From contig NZ_FOOH01000004.1 of NCBI RefSeq assembly GCF_900113135.1, positions 123,286 through 187,285 on the forward strand: a DNA stretch of 64,000 nucleotides, in the 5' to 3' direction. The stretch's first letter is position 1, and the number at the start of each line of letters is the position of its first letter. Made by a program: the position numbers and the translations under genes. The notes beneath the pieces are model-generated. The model saw nothing but the letters and a program-made list of their open reading frames with translations. It made no database searches and was not told the origin of the DNA. Positions 1-10,249 of the stretch are shown one piece after another. The DNA comes from Salegentibacter agarivorans (lineage in GTDB: Bacteria > Bacteroidota > Bacteroidia > Flavobacteriales > Flavobacteriaceae).

Positions 1-2
1 TT

Positions 3-1001
3 ATTTCAGGTGAAAGCAAGGAATTAAAACCGAAGAAAGGGGAAGTAAGGCTTGATGTGGCTTATTGTGGCGTTTGTGGTACAGATGTTCACATTTATCA
101 TGGCACTATGGACAAGCGCGTGGATATGCCCCAGGTTATAGGCCATGAAGCCTCTGCCGTGGTGGCAGAAATAGGCGAAGGCGTTACCCATGTAAAAGTT
201 GGGGATAAGGTAGCCGTAAGGCCCTTGAAGTTTGGTGAGCCGCATAAATTTGACAAAGGTTTTCCCCATGTGGGCAAGAATCTGAAGTTTATAGGAATAG
301 ACGCGCCAGGGGCTTTTCAGAAAAGCTGGACGGTTCCCGCCTATACCCTGCACCAGTTACCGGAAAAACTTTCTTTACAACATGGAGCCTTCATTGAACC
401 GCTTTCGGTGGCCTGCCACGATGTAAAAATCGGAAGGGTGAAAAAAGGCGAAAATTGCCTCGTTATTGGTGGCGGCCCTATTGGTACCCTTATTTCTTAT
501 GTATTGAAAGAAAAGGATGCCAACGTGATTATTTCAGAAGTCAACGAAAAACGTGTGAATATGCTTTCAGAACTTGGCTTTACGGTGATCAATCCCGCAA
601 AGGAAAACCTTGTGGAAAGGATTTCAGAATTAACAGAAGGGGGGATGATAGATTGTGCTTTTGAAGTTTCAGGATCGGCAGCTGGTGTAGAAGCCATGAC
701 CGAAGTGGTGAATGTCCGTGGCAGGATTGTTATGGTGGCCATTCACGGGGGCGAGAAGCGAAAGGTGGACCTATTTAAATTCTTCTGGTCTGAAATTGAA
801 CTTCTGGGAGCCAGGTTATATGAAGAAGAAGATTATGACGAGGCCATACGCATTGCTGCCTCTAGTAATATCCCTTTTGACAAGCTTACCACGAAAATAA
901 GCAAACTGGAAGATATCCAGGATGTTTTTGAAGAAATCGACACCAACCCTGCAGGCATGAAATACCTTATAAAATGCCAACCGGAAGAAAGACTGGCTTA
1001 A
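3..1001 (+). CDS. Zinc-type alcohol dehydrogenase, 5'-partial (candidate 2-keto-3-deoxy-L-galactonate 5-dehydrogenase)
   Basis: The reading frame is open from the left edge, so the start lies outside the window. What is visible is a medium-chain dehydrogenase: a CGVCGTD segment with the catalytic-zinc cysteine, a GHE motif, and a GGGPIG Rossmann loop in the middle. The four-cysteine structural-zinc lobe usual in this family is absent. The gene leads an operon with a KduD-like SDR, an aldehyde dehydrogenase and an anhydro-galactonate cycloisomerase-like enzyme. In the known L-galactonate/3,6-anhydro-L-galactose route, a zinc-type dehydrogenase (YjjN-like) oxidises 2-keto-3-deoxy-L-galactonate at C5 and an SDR reduces the diketo product to D-KDG. 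The family call rests on motifs; the substrate is inferred from context. Confidence 0.8.
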   Translation: MSGESKELKPKKGEVRLDVAYCGVCGTDVHIYHGTMDKRVDMPQVIGHEASAVVAEIGEGVTHVKVGDKVAVRPLKFGEPHKFDKGFPHVGKNLKFIGIDAPGAFQKSWTVPAYTLHQLPEKLSLQHGAFIEPLSVACHDVKIGRVKKGENCLVIGGGPIGTLISYVLKEKDANVIISEVNEKRVNMLSELGFTVINPAKENLVERISELTEGGMIDCAFEVSGSAAGVEAMTEVVNVRGRIVMVAIHGGEKRKVDLFKFFWSEIELLGARLYEEEDYDEAIRIAASSNIPFDKLTTKISKLEDIQDVFEEIDTNPAGMKYLIKCQPEERLA

Positions 1002-1062
1002 TAGGCCACCCAAAACAAAGATTTTGAAAAACAAGCGATAAGCAAATAAAAAATAGAACAAA

Positions 1063-1833
1063 ATGAGTGTATTGGATAAATTTAAATTAGACGGAAAAAC
1101 AGCTTTAGTCACAGGCAGTAAAAGGGGGATTGGTTTGGGCATGGCCATCGCCTTGGCCGAAGCCGGTGCCGATATTATTGGCGTAAGCGCCACCCTGGAC
1201 CCGAAAGGCAGCGAAGTAGAAAAAGAAGTAAAAAAACGAGGTAGGAACTTTAAAGGCTACTCCTGTGATTTTAGCAATAGAAAAGCGCTTTATGCCTTTA
1301 TTAAGGAAGTGAATGAAGATTTTCCTGTAATAGATATCCTGGTAAACAATGCCGGTACCATTTTAAGAAAACCTGCTGCTGAGCATCCTGACGAAATGTG
1401 GGATAAAGTGATAGAAGTAAACCAAAACGCCCAGTTTATCCTTACCCGGGAAATAGGAAAACAAATGGTTGAGAGGGGTTCCGGTAAAATTGTATTTACC
1501 GCTTCTTTACTTACCTACCAGGGTGGGATTACTGTGCCGGGCTATGCTGCCAGTAAAGGTGCCATAGGTCAATTGACCATGGCCTTTGCGAACGAATGGT
1601 CTTCTAAAGGTGTAAATGTAAATGCCATTGCTCCAGGCTATATCGCCACAGATAATACCGAGGCACTACGGAACGACCCCGACCGCGCAAACTCCATTTT
1701 AGCGCGTATCCCGGCCGGAAGATGGGGCGAACCTGAAGATTTTGCCGGTCCCATAGTATTCCTGTGTTCGGAAGCAGCGTCTTATATGCACGGGAGCATC
1801 ACGCTTGTGGATGGCGGATGGATGGGTCGATAA
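1063..1833 (+). CDS. KduD-like short-chain dehydrogenase/reductase
   Basis: A 256-residue classical SDR. It has the TGSKRGIG cofactor loop at residues 17-24, NNAG near 95-98, and a catalytic Ser148-Tyr161-Lys165 triad in TASL and YAASK. Length and sequence style match 2-deoxy-D-gluconate 3-dehydrogenase/KduD. It sits 61 bp after the zinc dehydrogenase. I infer that it reduces 2,5-diketo-3-deoxy-L-galactonate to 2-keto-3-deoxy-D-gluconate, the second half of the C5 epimerisation in anhydro-galactose breakdown. A KduD role in uronate catabolism would be the alternative. The enzyme is cytosolic, with no signal peptide. Confidence 0.85.
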   Translation: MSVLDKFKLDGKTALVTGSKRGIGLGMAIALAEAGADIIGVSATLDPKGSEVEKEVKKRGRNFKGYSCDFSNRKALYAFIKEVNEDFPVIDILVNNAGTILRKPAAEHPDEMWDKVIEVNQNAQFILTREIGKQMVERGSGKIVFTASLLTYQGGITVPGYAASKGAIGQLTMAFANEWSSKGVNVNAIAPGYIATDNTEALRNDPDRANSILARIPAGRWGEPEDFAGPIVFLCSEAASYMHGSITLVDGGWMGR

Positions 1834-1850
1834 ATTTAAGCACATGAGAG

Positions 1851-3278
1851 ATGATGTACCCTTTTTTAAAATATATAGTAATATTATTCCCCTTGTGCGG
1901 AATACCGCAACAACCCAGCGCCCAAAATAAGCCTAACATTGTGTTTATTCTAGCTGATGATGCAGGTTACTCCGATTTTGGATTTCAGGGAAGTAATCAT
2001 TTTAAAACTCCTGAGCTTGATAAACTGGCCAGTAGGAGTATCCGTTTTTCCCAGGCATATGTATCGGCTGCCGTTTGTGGTCCGTCCAGAGCCGGGATTT
2101 TAACGGGCAAATACCAGCAAAAATTCGGGTTTGAAGAGAACAATGTGCCGGGCTATATGAGTAATTCCGGTCTTACGGGTGATGACATGGGGCTTCCTTT
2201 GGATCAAACAACCATGGCCGATTATTTGAAAAAACGAGGGTATAAGACTGCACTATTCGGAAAATGGCACCAGGGGAATGCCGATCGTTTCCATCCTACC
2301 AGGCGAGGATTTGATGAATTTTATGGTTTTCGCGGTGGAGCCCGTAGTTATTGGCCCTACGAGGAAAAAGAACTCATAAAATATCCTGAAAATAAGTTGG
2401 AGCGAGGATTTGGGAATTTTCAAGAACATCAGGGATACCTTACAGATGTCCTGGCTGAAGAAGCTGCTTCATTTATAGATAGAAATAAAGAACAGCCATT
2501 TTTCATTTTCCTATCCTTCAATGCAGTCCATACACCAATGCAGGCAAAACCTGAAGACCTTGAAAAAATTAAAGGATTGCAAGGCAAGAGAAAAACACTG
2601 GCAGCAATGAACCTGGCAATGGATCGGGCCATAGGTGTGGTAATGGAAAAACTGGAAGATCTTGGTCTGACTGAAAATACCATTGTTGTATTTACCAATG
2701 ATAATGGAGGTCCAACAGATGCGAGCGAAGCTTCCAATGATCCTCTGAGTGGTACAAAGGCAAATCACTTAGAGGGTGGCATTAGAGTACCATTTTTACT
2801 ATCCTGGCCTAAAGAGCTGAAAAGTGTTAAGATTTATGAATTTCCAATTACTACCCTGGATTTATTACCCACTTTTTACGCTGCAGCCGGCGGGGATATA
2901 AAAAATATGGAAGATCTGGATGGCATTAATTTAATCCCATTCCTTAAAGGAGAGAAAAAAGACCGGCCCCACCAAACCTTATATTGGAAGAAGGAATCGA
3001 GAGGTGCCATTAGAGATGGGGATTGGAAATTATTGCGGTTTCCGGATCGTCCGGCAGAACTGTACAACCTTCAGGAAGATGTTTCAGAAGTCAACAATTT
3101 GGCCAAAGCGTATCCTGAAAAAGTGGAATCGCTTTACAAAAATCTGTTTGACTGGGAGTTAACTCTGGAAAGGCCGTTATGGCAATTGAAAAGGTTATAC
3201 GAAGGAAAAGCAGCAGAAAGAATGGACCAGTACCGAAAAGTAAGTGAAATTAAAACACAAAACGATGTCAGAAATTAA
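1851..3278 (+). CDS. Secreted type I (formylglycine) sulfatase
   Basis: A 475-residue sulfatase with an N-terminal signal peptide ending around PSAQ, so it is probably periplasmic. Metal-binding Asp36-Asp37 lie in ILADDAG. The maturation motif VCGPSR places Cys76 as the residue converted to formylglycine by an anaerobic- or FGE-type maturase encoded elsewhere. An NDNGG metal motif follows in the middle of the protein. Its place between anhydro-galactose genes and beside a porphyranase suggests that it desulfates an agar or porphyran oligosaccharide such as L-galactose-6-sulfate. The exact position specificity cannot be read from the sequence. Its stop overlaps the next gene by 14 bases, which supports co-translation. 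Confidence 0.88.
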   Translation: MMYPFLKYIVILFPLCGIPQQPSAQNKPNIVFILADDAGYSDFGFQGSNHFKTPELDKLASRSIRFSQAYVSAAVCGPSRAGILTGKYQQKFGFEENNVPGYMSNSGLTGDDMGLPLDQTTMADYLKKRGYKTALFGKWHQGNADRFHPTRRGFDEFYGFRGGARSYWPYEEKELIKYPENKLERGFGNFQEHQGYLTDVLAEEAASFIDRNKEQPFFIFLSFNAVHTPMQAKPEDLEKIKGLQGKRKTLAAMNLAMDRAIGVVMEKLEDLGLTENTIVVFTNDNGGPTDASEASNDPLSGTKANHLEGGIRVPFLLSWPKELKSVKIYEFPITTLDLLPTFYAAAGGDIKNMEDLDGINLIPFLKGEKKDRPHQTLYWKKESRGAIRDGDWKLLRFPDRPAELYNLQEDVSEVNNLAKAYPEKVESLYKNLFDWELTLERPLWQLKRLYEGKAAERMDQYRKVSEIKTQNDVRN

Positions 3279-4722
3279 GGAATATCAGCTATTTATAAAT
3301 GGCGAATGGAAAAATACTGAAACTAAGGAAACCGTAGAAGTTCTTAACCCTGCAACTGAAGAAATTGTAGGCCATATTCAGAATGGGAATCAAGGCGATG
3401 CAGAGAAAGCTTTAAAAGCTGCAGAAGATGCTCAAGCTTCCTGGAAGAAGCTTCCTGCTATGGAAAGATCTTCTATCTTACGTCAGTTTGCATCATTGAT
3501 AAAGGAGAACACAGATTTTCTGGCTGAACTTTTGGTAAAAGAACAGGGAAAACTGCTATCTGTAGCCAAGATGGAAGTAGGAGTTACCGCTTCCTTTATA
3601 GAATATGCTTGTGAATGGGCCCGTCGTATAGAAGGGGATATCCTACCGTCAGATAACCCTAATGAGCAAATATGGATACAGAAAATTCCCCGGGGTGTGG
3701 TCGTGGCTATAACTGCATGGAATTTCCCTCTTGCTCTGGCAGGACGTAAAATAGGTCCCGCTCTTATTGCAGGAAATACCATGGTGATAAAGCCCACTTC
3801 TGAAACGCCATTGGCTACTCTGGAATTGGGAAACCTGGCTAATAAAGCCGGGATCCCTAAAGGGGTTTTAAATATTATTACCGGCCCCGGAAGGACTGTA
3901 GGTAACGCCCTAGTTGAAAATCCCATCACCAAAATGGTAACTATGACAGGTAGTACTCCGGTAGGTCAGGAAATTGCCAAAAGGGCTTCCAAAAGATTAA
4001 TACCTGTGCAACTGGAATTGGGAGGAAAGGCTCCTTTTATTGTACTCGAAGATGCAGATATCGATGAGGCTGTTGAGGGCGCACTACATTCAAGATTCGA
4101 CAATTGCGGGCAGGTATGCACCTGCAATGAACGACTGTATTTACATGAAAAAATCTATGATGAATTTATGGAAAAATTCATGAATAAAGTAAAAGCTATA
4201 AAAGTAGGCGATCCAATGGATCCAGATAGCGATATGGGACCCAAAGTGAATTCAGGTGAATTGAAACACATGGAAGAACTCGTGGAAACTTCCGTTAAAG
4301 AAGGAGCTACCCTAGAATATGGTGGGAAGAAGCCGGAAGGGGAACAGTTTAAAAAAGGCTATTGGTTTGAACCTACTATTTTAACCAATGTATCCCAGGA
4401 TATGACCATAGTACACGAAGAATCTTTTGGTCCAATATTACCGATTATAAAATTCAATAGTCTTGATGAGGCAATAAAATACGCTAACGATTGTGAATAT
4501 GGCTTAGCTGCCATGGTTTATACGAATGATATGAACAACATTATGAGGTGTAATGAGGAGTTGGAATATGGAGAAATTTATGTTAACCGGGGTCATGGCG
4601 AACAGCATCAGGGCTTCCACAATGGTTATAAATTAAGTGGCACCGGAGGCGAAGATGGTAAATATGGATTTGAACAATACCTTGAAAAGAAAACCTTTTA
4701 CGTAAAATATAAAGCCAAATGA
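3265..4722 (+). CDS. Aldehyde dehydrogenase (candidate 3,6-anhydro-L-galactose dehydrogenase)
   Basis: A 485-residue NAD(P)-dependent aldehyde dehydrogenase resembling lactaldehyde/succinate-semialdehyde dehydrogenases. It has AWNFP, the cofactor loop TGSTPVG, the general-base Glu in ELGGKAP, and the catalytic Cys in GQVCTC. I chose ATG 3265 (MSEIKEYQ) over an upstream GTG at 3244, because the conserved family N-terminus begins there. The stop codon overlaps the next start (ATGA), and that next gene is an enolase-superfamily enzyme. The pairing is the known one for anhydro-galactose: this enzyme would oxidise the aldehyde to 3,6-anhydro-L-galactonate for the cycloisomerase. The family is certain; the substrate is inferred. 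Confidence 0.88.
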   Translation: MSEIKEYQLFINGEWKNTETKETVEVLNPATEEIVGHIQNGNQGDAEKALKAAEDAQASWKKLPAMERSSILRQFASLIKENTDFLAELLVKEQGKLLSVAKMEVGVTASFIEYACEWARRIEGDILPSDNPNEQIWIQKIPRGVVVAITAWNFPLALAGRKIGPALIAGNTMVIKPTSETPLATLELGNLANKAGIPKGVLNIITGPGRTVGNALVENPITKMVTMTGSTPVGQEIAKRASKRLIPVQLELGGKAPFIVLEDADIDEAVEGALHSRFDNCGQVCTCNERLYLHEKIYDEFMEKFMNKVKAIKVGDPMDPDSDMGPKVNSGELKHMEELVETSVKEGATLEYGGKKPEGEQFKKGYWFEPTILTNVSQDMTIVHEESFGPILPIIKFNSLDEAIKYANDCEYGLAAMVYTNDMNNIMRCNEELEYGEIYVNRGHGEQHQGFHNGYKLSGTGGEDGKYGFEQYLEKKTFYVKYKAK

Positions 4723-5816
4723 GTACAAAAATATCAGAAATAAAAACACGTCTTTTTACAGTTCCGCTACCCGAAGTAATGGCCGATGCCAAACATGGTG
4801 ACCATTATCATTTTGAACTGGTAACCGTTACGGTCACTTTGGAAGATGGTAGCGAAGGCACCGGCTATACCTACACCGGGGGAAAAGGCGGTTTTGCCAT
4901 AAAAGCCATGATCGAGCATGATTTCACAGAAGCTTTACTTGGCAAGGATGGGGAAGATATAGCCGGGATCTACGATTTTTTGGAATGGCATATCCATTAT
5001 GTGGGCCGGGGTGGAATTGCCTCTTTTGCCATTTCAGCCGTGGATATTGCGCTGTGGGATATCCGATGTAAAAAAGCAGAAAAACCACTCTGGAAAATGG
5101 CAGGTGGCCACGCCAATTCCTGTAAGGCCTATTGTGGTGGGATAGATTTGATGTTCCCCATAGAAAAATTATTGGCCAATATGAAAAATTACCTGGAACG
5201 GGGCTTTAATGCGGTAAAAATTAAAATTGGTCGTGAAAAACTCGAAGAGGACCTGGAGCGTATCAAAGCCGTTCGGGAATATATAGGCCCTGAGATCACT
5301 TTTATGGTAGATGCCAATTATTCGATGACGGTAGATGAAGCTATAAAAGCTATTGAAGGCTTTAAGAAATATGATATTACCTGGTTTGAAGAACCTACCA
5401 TCCCAGACAATTACAAGGGGTATGGAGAAATTGTGGACGCCACCGGTTTCCCATTGGCCATGGGGGAAAACTTGCATACCATTCATGAATTTGAATATGC
5501 CATGGAACAGGCAAAACTCTCTTATATCCAGCCAGATGCCTCTAACTGCGGGGGGATCACTGGATGGCTGGCCGCGGCAAACCTGGCCAATGAACACAAT
5601 ATACCTGCCTGCTCCCATGGGATGCAGGAACTACATGTAAGTTTGGTGTCTGCCCAACCCAACGCCGGTTGGTTGGAAGTACATAGTTTCCCAATAGATC
5701 AATATACCAAACGACCCCTGGTGGTGGAGAATTACAGGGCTGTAGCACCCGATTATCCGGGAGTAGGCGTGATTTTCGACTGGGACAAGCTAGGGCCATA
5801 TGAACAAAAAACATAA
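4719..5816 (+). CDS. Mandelate racemase/enolase superfamily enzyme (candidate 3,6-anhydro-L-galactonate cycloisomerase)
   Basis: A 365-residue enolase-superfamily enzyme with an intact active site. It has the KxK base pair Lys167/Lys169, metal ligands Asp198, Glu224 and Glu250, and His300 in ACSH. Its length matches characterised anhydro-galactonate cycloisomerases (about 360 residues). It overlaps the aldehyde dehydrogenase stop by four bases and is followed six bases later by an epimerase. The inferred reaction is ring opening of 3,6-anhydro-L-galactonate to 2-keto-3-deoxy-L-galactonate, the committed step in using the unusual half of agar. A galactonate-type dehydratase is the main alternative, but the neighbours favour the cycloisomerase. 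Confidence 0.82.
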   Translation: MSTKISEIKTRLFTVPLPEVMADAKHGDHYHFELVTVTVTLEDGSEGTGYTYTGGKGGFAIKAMIEHDFTEALLGKDGEDIAGIYDFLEWHIHYVGRGGIASFAISAVDIALWDIRCKKAEKPLWKMAGGHANSCKAYCGGIDLMFPIEKLLANMKNYLERGFNAVKIKIGREKLEEDLERIKAVREYIGPEITFMVDANYSMTVDEAIKAIEGFKKYDITWFEEPTIPDNYKGYGEIVDATGFPLAMGENLHTIHEFEYAMEQAKLSYIQPDASNCGGITGWLAAANLANEHNIPACSHGMQELHVSLVSAQPNAGWLEVHSFPIDQYTKRPLVVENYRAVAPDYPGVGVIFDWDKLGPYEQKT

Positions 5817-5821
5817 TCATT

Positions 5822-6868
5822 ATGAGTATGCATTCAGAAATTTTTGGAACAATGAACGGTGAAACTATTCATCTATATACCTTACAAAACAAAAATGGTA
5901 TTAGCGTGAATATCATGAACTACGGGGCTACAATCACTTCGATCAAAGTCCCGGATTCCAAAGGGAATATAGAGAATATCGTTTGTGGATTTAACAATTT
6001 TGAAGCTTACTTTTCTGAAGAATATAAAAAGAACGCGCCTTACTTTGGAAGCACGGTAGGGCGCTATTGTTCGCAGATCAAGGATGCAAAATTCCAGCTT
6101 CACGGCAAGGAATATACCCTGGCAAAAAATGCCGGGGAAAATAACCTGCATGGTGGGAATATTGGTTTCGATAAAAAAATATGGAAAGCCGAAACATTAA
6201 ATTTGAAGGGTGCTACCGGTATTTCCATGGAAATTCTAAGCGAAGACCTGGAAGAAGGTTTCCCCGGGAATGTTAAAGTGAGTGTTCAATTTATCTTGAA
6301 TGACAGTAATGAACTTTCCATAGAATATTCCGCAGTACCAGACCAGGACACCCCTTTGTCTTTGACCAACCATACCTACTTTAACCTGAACGCTTTTAGT
6401 TCTTCCGTAGAAAACCATACCGCACAGATCAAGGCAGGCAAAAAGCTTGTTTTAGATGGAACGGGCGCGGCCACCGGTAAAATCCAACCGCTTGAAGGAC
6501 GTCCTGATGACCTAAGGGAGCCCAAAAAAATTGGCGAGGTACACGGGAAAATGAACGATGGCTTTGAGCACTATTATATTTTTGATAAGGAAAACTTCCT
6601 CTCGGACAAAGTTGCCGAATTCCATTGTAAAAAAAGTGGCAGGTCTTTAGGGGTTGCTACCAAAGAGCCCGGAATGCTCTTTTATACAGGGAAGTACACC
6701 TCTAACGAATTGCAAAGGGAAAACGGGCAGGAATTTGGCAAATATCGCGGGTTTTGTTGTGAGACCCACCGGTATCCCAACGGGCCCAACATCCAAAATT
6801 CACCAAAATTCATTACCAGTGCTGGTGAAGAATTTAAAAGTACCACCATATTTAAATTTGGTTGGTAA
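5822..6868 (+). CDS. Aldose 1-epimerase (galactose mutarotase family)
   Basis: A 348-residue GalM-like protein. It has the N-terminal NYGATI segment, GRYCSQI, the NNLHGG loop, and the NHTYFNL motif containing a catalytic His. A conserved Glu lies near the end in CCETHRYP. There is no signal peptide, so it should be cytosolic. It probably interconverts anomers of the galactose released from agar or porphyran oligosaccharides. It starts six bases after the cycloisomerase stop, in the same operon. Confidence 0.85.
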   Translation: MSMHSEIFGTMNGETIHLYTLQNKNGISVNIMNYGATITSIKVPDSKGNIENIVCGFNNFEAYFSEEYKKNAPYFGSTVGRYCSQIKDAKFQLHGKEYTLAKNAGENNLHGGNIGFDKKIWKAETLNLKGATGISMEILSEDLEEGFPGNVKVSVQFILNDSNELSIEYSAVPDQDTPLSLTNHTYFNLNAFSSSVENHTAQIKAGKKLVLDGTGAATGKIQPLEGRPDDLREPKKIGEVHGKMNDGFEHYYIFDKENFLSDKVAEFHCKKSGRSLGVATKEPGMLFYTGKYTSNELQRENGQEFGKYRGFCCETHRYPNGPNIQNSPKFITSAGEEFKSTTIFKFGW

Positions 6869-6900
6869 GCCATAAATATTAATACTAAAAACTTATTATT

Positions 6901-7938
6901 ATGATTGTAGGAATTATATGGGCAATATTCGCAGGCCTCATCCTGGGTTTGTATGCAATGCCGGAAAAATTTACCAAAGACTTCAAATATGAGAATACCT
7001 GGAGTTTGTTTTTTCTATTGACCATGTTCGTGGTGCCAATAATCACTTCAATCAGTTTGATAGATGGGTTTCAGGATATTTTTGGAAATATGCCCACAGA
7101 TATCCTGTTAAAAATGGCACTGGCAAGTTTCCTTTGGGGTACCGGGGTGATGATGTGGGGGAAAGCCATTAACCATATTGGACTTTCCCTTGGCTTTTCC
7201 ATATTTATTGGGACCATTATCCTTATTGGATCGGTACTCCCCTTCCTGGTTGATGGATTGCCCCCTGAAAATTCCCTTATCCTCATCCTGCTAGGTATCC
7301 TGGTGGTGTTGTTTGGGGTAATCTTAAATGCCAAAGCCGGCCTGATAAGGGAACGGAATGAACTTGATAACACACAGGGCGATACCTCAGCAAATGTTAT
7401 TAGAGGTTCCATGGCCAAAGGGATTTTGATCGCTGTGACAGGCGGACTCTTAGCTACAGGTTTTAGTTATGCCAATGCGGTAGGCCGTCCTTATTTGCAC
7501 GAAGCATCGACCAGTGCGGGAAATGCCAACTGGATAACAGCTGTAGCGGTCATGTTCCCAATTTTCATCTCGGGCGGGATTGCCATGACCACTTATTTTA
7601 TATGGCAATTATCAAAGAAAAAAGCATGGGATAATTTTAAAACTCCGCATTTTTCGAAAAACTTCTTCCTTATCCTTATTATGGCAGTTTTTCATTATGC
7701 GGCCTCTGCCCTTTTCGCATACGCTGCTTATAAACTTGGGGATGCCGGTAACACCGTGGGGTACGCAATTTTCAATACCGCCAGTGTGGCGACCGCCATT
7801 GTCACAGGTTTGATCACCAGAGAATGGGTGCAGGCTTCCAAAAAAGCCAAAGCCTATCTCTATGCTGGTTTGGCATTAATGATCGTGGGAATCGTTATTA
7901 TCGCTATAGGTAATGGAATGGCAGAATCTGGCGTTTAA
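6901..7938 (+). CDS. RhaT-like sugar/proton symporter (DMT superfamily)
   Basis: A 345-residue, strongly hydrophobic protein with about ten transmembrane segments. The N-terminus has the L-rhamnose-proton symporter style (GLILGLYAMPEKF). The context points to inner-membrane uptake of a monosaccharide such as anhydro-galactose, L-galactose or galactose, rather than rhamnose, because no rhamnose genes are nearby. It lies between the cytosolic sugar enzymes and the secreted glycosidases. The family is well supported; the substrate is a guess from position. Confidence 0.78.
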   Translation: MIVGIIWAIFAGLILGLYAMPEKFTKDFKYENTWSLFFLLTMFVVPIITSISLIDGFQDIFGNMPTDILLKMALASFLWGTGVMMWGKAINHIGLSLGFSIFIGTIILIGSVLPFLVDGLPPENSLILILLGILVVLFGVILNAKAGLIRERNELDNTQGDTSANVIRGSMAKGILIAVTGGLLATGFSYANAVGRPYLHEASTSAGNANWITAVAVMFPIFISGGIAMTTYFIWQLSKKKAWDNFKTPHFSKNFFLILIMAVFHYAASALFAYAAYKLGDAGNTVGYAIFNTASVATAIVTGLITREWVQASKKAKAYLYAGLALMIVGIVIIAIGNGMAESGV

Positions 7939-7957
7939 TAATCTAAAGCGTAAAATT

Positions 7958-9154
7958 ATGGATTTCAAAAAGCTAGGTTTATCATTGATATTTTTAAGTG
8001 CGACCAGCAATTTATTTGTTGGCTGTTCATCTTCTGCCACAAACGACACCTCACTGCACGAGTCGTCATCTTCTTCTAACGTATATGATTGGTCAAATAT
8101 AACCATACCCCCCCAAGCACCAAATTCGAAAGTTTGGGAACTGCAAGAAGAAGTTTCAGATGATTTCAATTATAAATTTGAGGAGGCATCAGAAAAAGTA
8201 AATTTTGGGGATGATAAATGGTATAATTTCTATCATAACAATTGGGATGGGCCAGGCACCACCTATTGGAAATATAACCATGTTTCAGTTAATGGTTCTG
8301 AATTGGAAATCAAAGCATCACGCTGGTCCAGGCAAAATGAAGCTGCACCCATTTCGGCTTCACCAAATAAAATGGACAGGCCTAGCGGGGGTATAAACAG
8401 CGGATGCATTACATCCAACAATCAAATTATTTATCCTGTATATGTGGAAGCGAGTGTAAGTGTTGCTAATATAGCCTTAGCCTCAGATATTTGGTTATTG
8501 AGCTCTGATGATACTCAGGAAATAGATATTATGGAATGTTATGGGGGTGCTGATAGTAACAATTCCTATTTCGCCAAGTTTATTCATTTAAGTCACCATT
8601 CATTTATTCGTGATCCATTTCAGGATTATCAGCCAAGGGGGAAGAATTCCTGGTGGACCCGTAAGGACATATCTACCTCCTGGGGAGACTACAGTTGGAA
8701 TGCAGGAGATAGGAAATTTATACAAATTGGAGTTAATTGGATAGGCCCCAAACATTTTGAATATTATATAGATGGCGAATTGGTGCGCGTTTTATATGAT
8801 AAAGCCTCGGCTACAAAAAATGCTGATCAATGGTTTTATACCTATCCAAGTATGACCGATGGCAGGCTGGATTTCAATGACAATGGTTTCCAAAAAGAAA
8901 ACCTTTATTCCAAGTCTCCAACATTTTCTTATGGAGTTCTTCAAGAAGCCGATAGTATTTCCAATGTAAGCGTGATTGACCCATACAAATTTCAGGGTGA
9001 AGAAGGGTTTACAAAACCATTGGATATCATTATAAATGTAGAATCTCAAGACTGGCACGTGGAAGCCGGTAGAACCCCAAATGATGCCCTCTTGAACGAC
9101 CCGGCCAAAAATACAATGAAAGTAGATTGGGTCCGGGTTTATAAACCAGTCTAA
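7958..9154 (+). CDS. GH16 beta-agarase, lipoprotein
   Basis: A 398-residue secreted GH16 enzyme. ATG 7958 gives a proper lipoprotein signal with lipobox LFVGC, followed by a serine-rich spacer, so it is probably surface- or outer-membrane-anchored. The catalytic motif EIDIME spans residues 188-193 (nucleophile Glu188, Asp190, acid/base Glu193). The downstream segments HHSFIRDPFQDYQP and the YYIDGELVR strand are typical of beta-agarases that hydrolyse beta-1,4 bonds in agarose. Compared with classical AgaA/AgaB it carries an extra loop near the C-terminal third (around FNDNGFQKEN). It sits 19 bases after the transporter and in front of a second GH16. Confidence 0.88.
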   Translation: MDFKKLGLSLIFLSATSNLFVGCSSSATNDTSLHESSSSSNVYDWSNITIPPQAPNSKVWELQEEVSDDFNYKFEEASEKVNFGDDKWYNFYHNNWDGPGTTYWKYNHVSVNGSELEIKASRWSRQNEAAPISASPNKMDRPSGGINSGCITSNNQIIYPVYVEASVSVANIALASDIWLLSSDDTQEIDIMECYGGADSNNSYFAKFIHLSHHSFIRDPFQDYQPRGKNSWWTRKDISTSWGDYSWNAGDRKFIQIGVNWIGPKHFEYYIDGELVRVLYDKASATKNADQWFYTYPSMTDGRLDFNDNGFQKENLYSKSPTFSYGVLQEADSISNVSVIDPYKFQGEEGFTKPLDIIINVESQDWHVEAGRTPNDALLNDPAKNTMKVDWVRVYKPV

Positions 9155-9220
9155 GAATAAAAAACTATAATAGGATTAAATAAAGCACTCAAAATTAGCT
9201 TGAAAAAAAAAGAAATAATT

Positions 9221-10204
9221 ATGTATACTAAAACTCTTATTTCAATGAATTGGCATTTATGGATGCTCTGCATGGTATTTCTATTAGGCGCTGGTTGTCA
9301 GACCGATGATGATAACGTGCAAAAGGAGCCGGAAGAAAACGAACAGGGCGGGGAGAATCCAGATGAGGAAACAGACCCGGAGAAGGAACCCACCACTGCA
9401 GATTTTGAGAACATGGATCCTGATTTACCATCATTTGTTTCTATAGATGATACGACCCCGGAAGATATGCAATGGATAAAAGTAGATGGGTTGACTGATG
9501 AATTTGACAGCTGGGATGAGATAAAATGGTTCAAACCTCTATGGAATTATGACGTGCCTGTCCAGATGAAAGCAGAAAATTCAGGGGTCGCCGATGGTAA
9601 TTTGTGGATCAAGGCTACCTTGGATGAGGGTGCTGAAAGATGGTTTGAGACATCCCGTGTACAATCCAAAGAGCAGATTAGTTATCCCATGTACACCGAA
9701 AGCCGTATAAGGACGGCCCACATATCAGCCTACAATACCTTTTGGTTGAACAATGGGGATATTTCAAATAGGAATGAAATAGATGTTATTGAAAATAATT
9801 CGAAACCATCCTGTGGCTGTCAGCCAGATTTTCCGTGGCAGATGAATTCCCAGTACTTCCATGTGATAGATGATGATACCCGCAGGGAAAAAGGCAACTT
9901 TGACAACCGCAATCTTTCTAATGCCAATCCGGGTAAAGGAATTAAATGGAATGAAGAATACCATATAGTTGGGGTTTGGTGGAAAGATGCTACCCATATC
10001 CAATTTTACCTGGATGGGGAACCTGCCGGGAGTGTAGTTTCCGAGAGGGATTTCACTCGCGATTTAAATCTCATTTGGGACCTCTGGACGTTCGATGCCG
10101 ATTGGCTGGGCGGGTTGGCCAAAAAAGAAGACCTTCTCGATGATTCTATAAATACCATGAAAGTAGATTGGGTGAGGACCTGGAAATTGGAACCTACCCA
10201 ATAG
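9221..10204 (+). CDS. GH16 beta-porphyranase, lipoprotein
   Basis: A 327-residue GH16 lipoprotein. ATG 9221 is preferred over a TTG at 9200, and the lipobox is LLGAGC. An acidic linker rich in Glu/Asp/Pro follows, then the catalytic domain. The active-site motif EIDVIEN puts Glu186, Asp188 and Glu191 in place. The following MNSQYFHVIDDD segment and the surrounding architecture resemble beta-porphyranases rather than agarases. The expected reaction is endo-hydrolysis of porphyran at beta-D-galactose/L-galactose-6-sulfate steps. Pairing with an agarase and a sulfatase fits degradation of red-algal galactan. An agarase of a related GH16 subfamily cannot be excluded. Confidence 0.82.
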   Translation: MYTKTLISMNWHLWMLCMVFLLGAGCQTDDDNVQKEPEENEQGGENPDEETDPEKEPTTADFENMDPDLPSFVSIDDTTPEDMQWIKVDGLTDEFDSWDEIKWFKPLWNYDVPVQMKAENSGVADGNLWIKATLDEGAERWFETSRVQSKEQISYPMYTESRIRTAHISAYNTFWLNNGDISNRNEIDVIENNSKPSCGCQPDFPWQMNSQYFHVIDDDTRREKGNFDNRNLSNANPGKGIKWNEEYHIVGVWWKDATHIQFYLDGEPAGSVVSERDFTRDLNLIWDLWTFDADWLGGLAKKEDLLDDSINTMKVDWVRTWKLEPTQ

Positions 10205-10249
10205 CTCGGTTTGTAATATAATTATTAAGTACAATTAAAAAATATTAAA

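Noticed and set aside
2429..2737. Long antisense frames inside the sulfatase, aldehyde dehydrogenase, GH2 and SusC genes
   Set aside because: They are shadows of strongly supported genes, with no recognisable domains or start signals.
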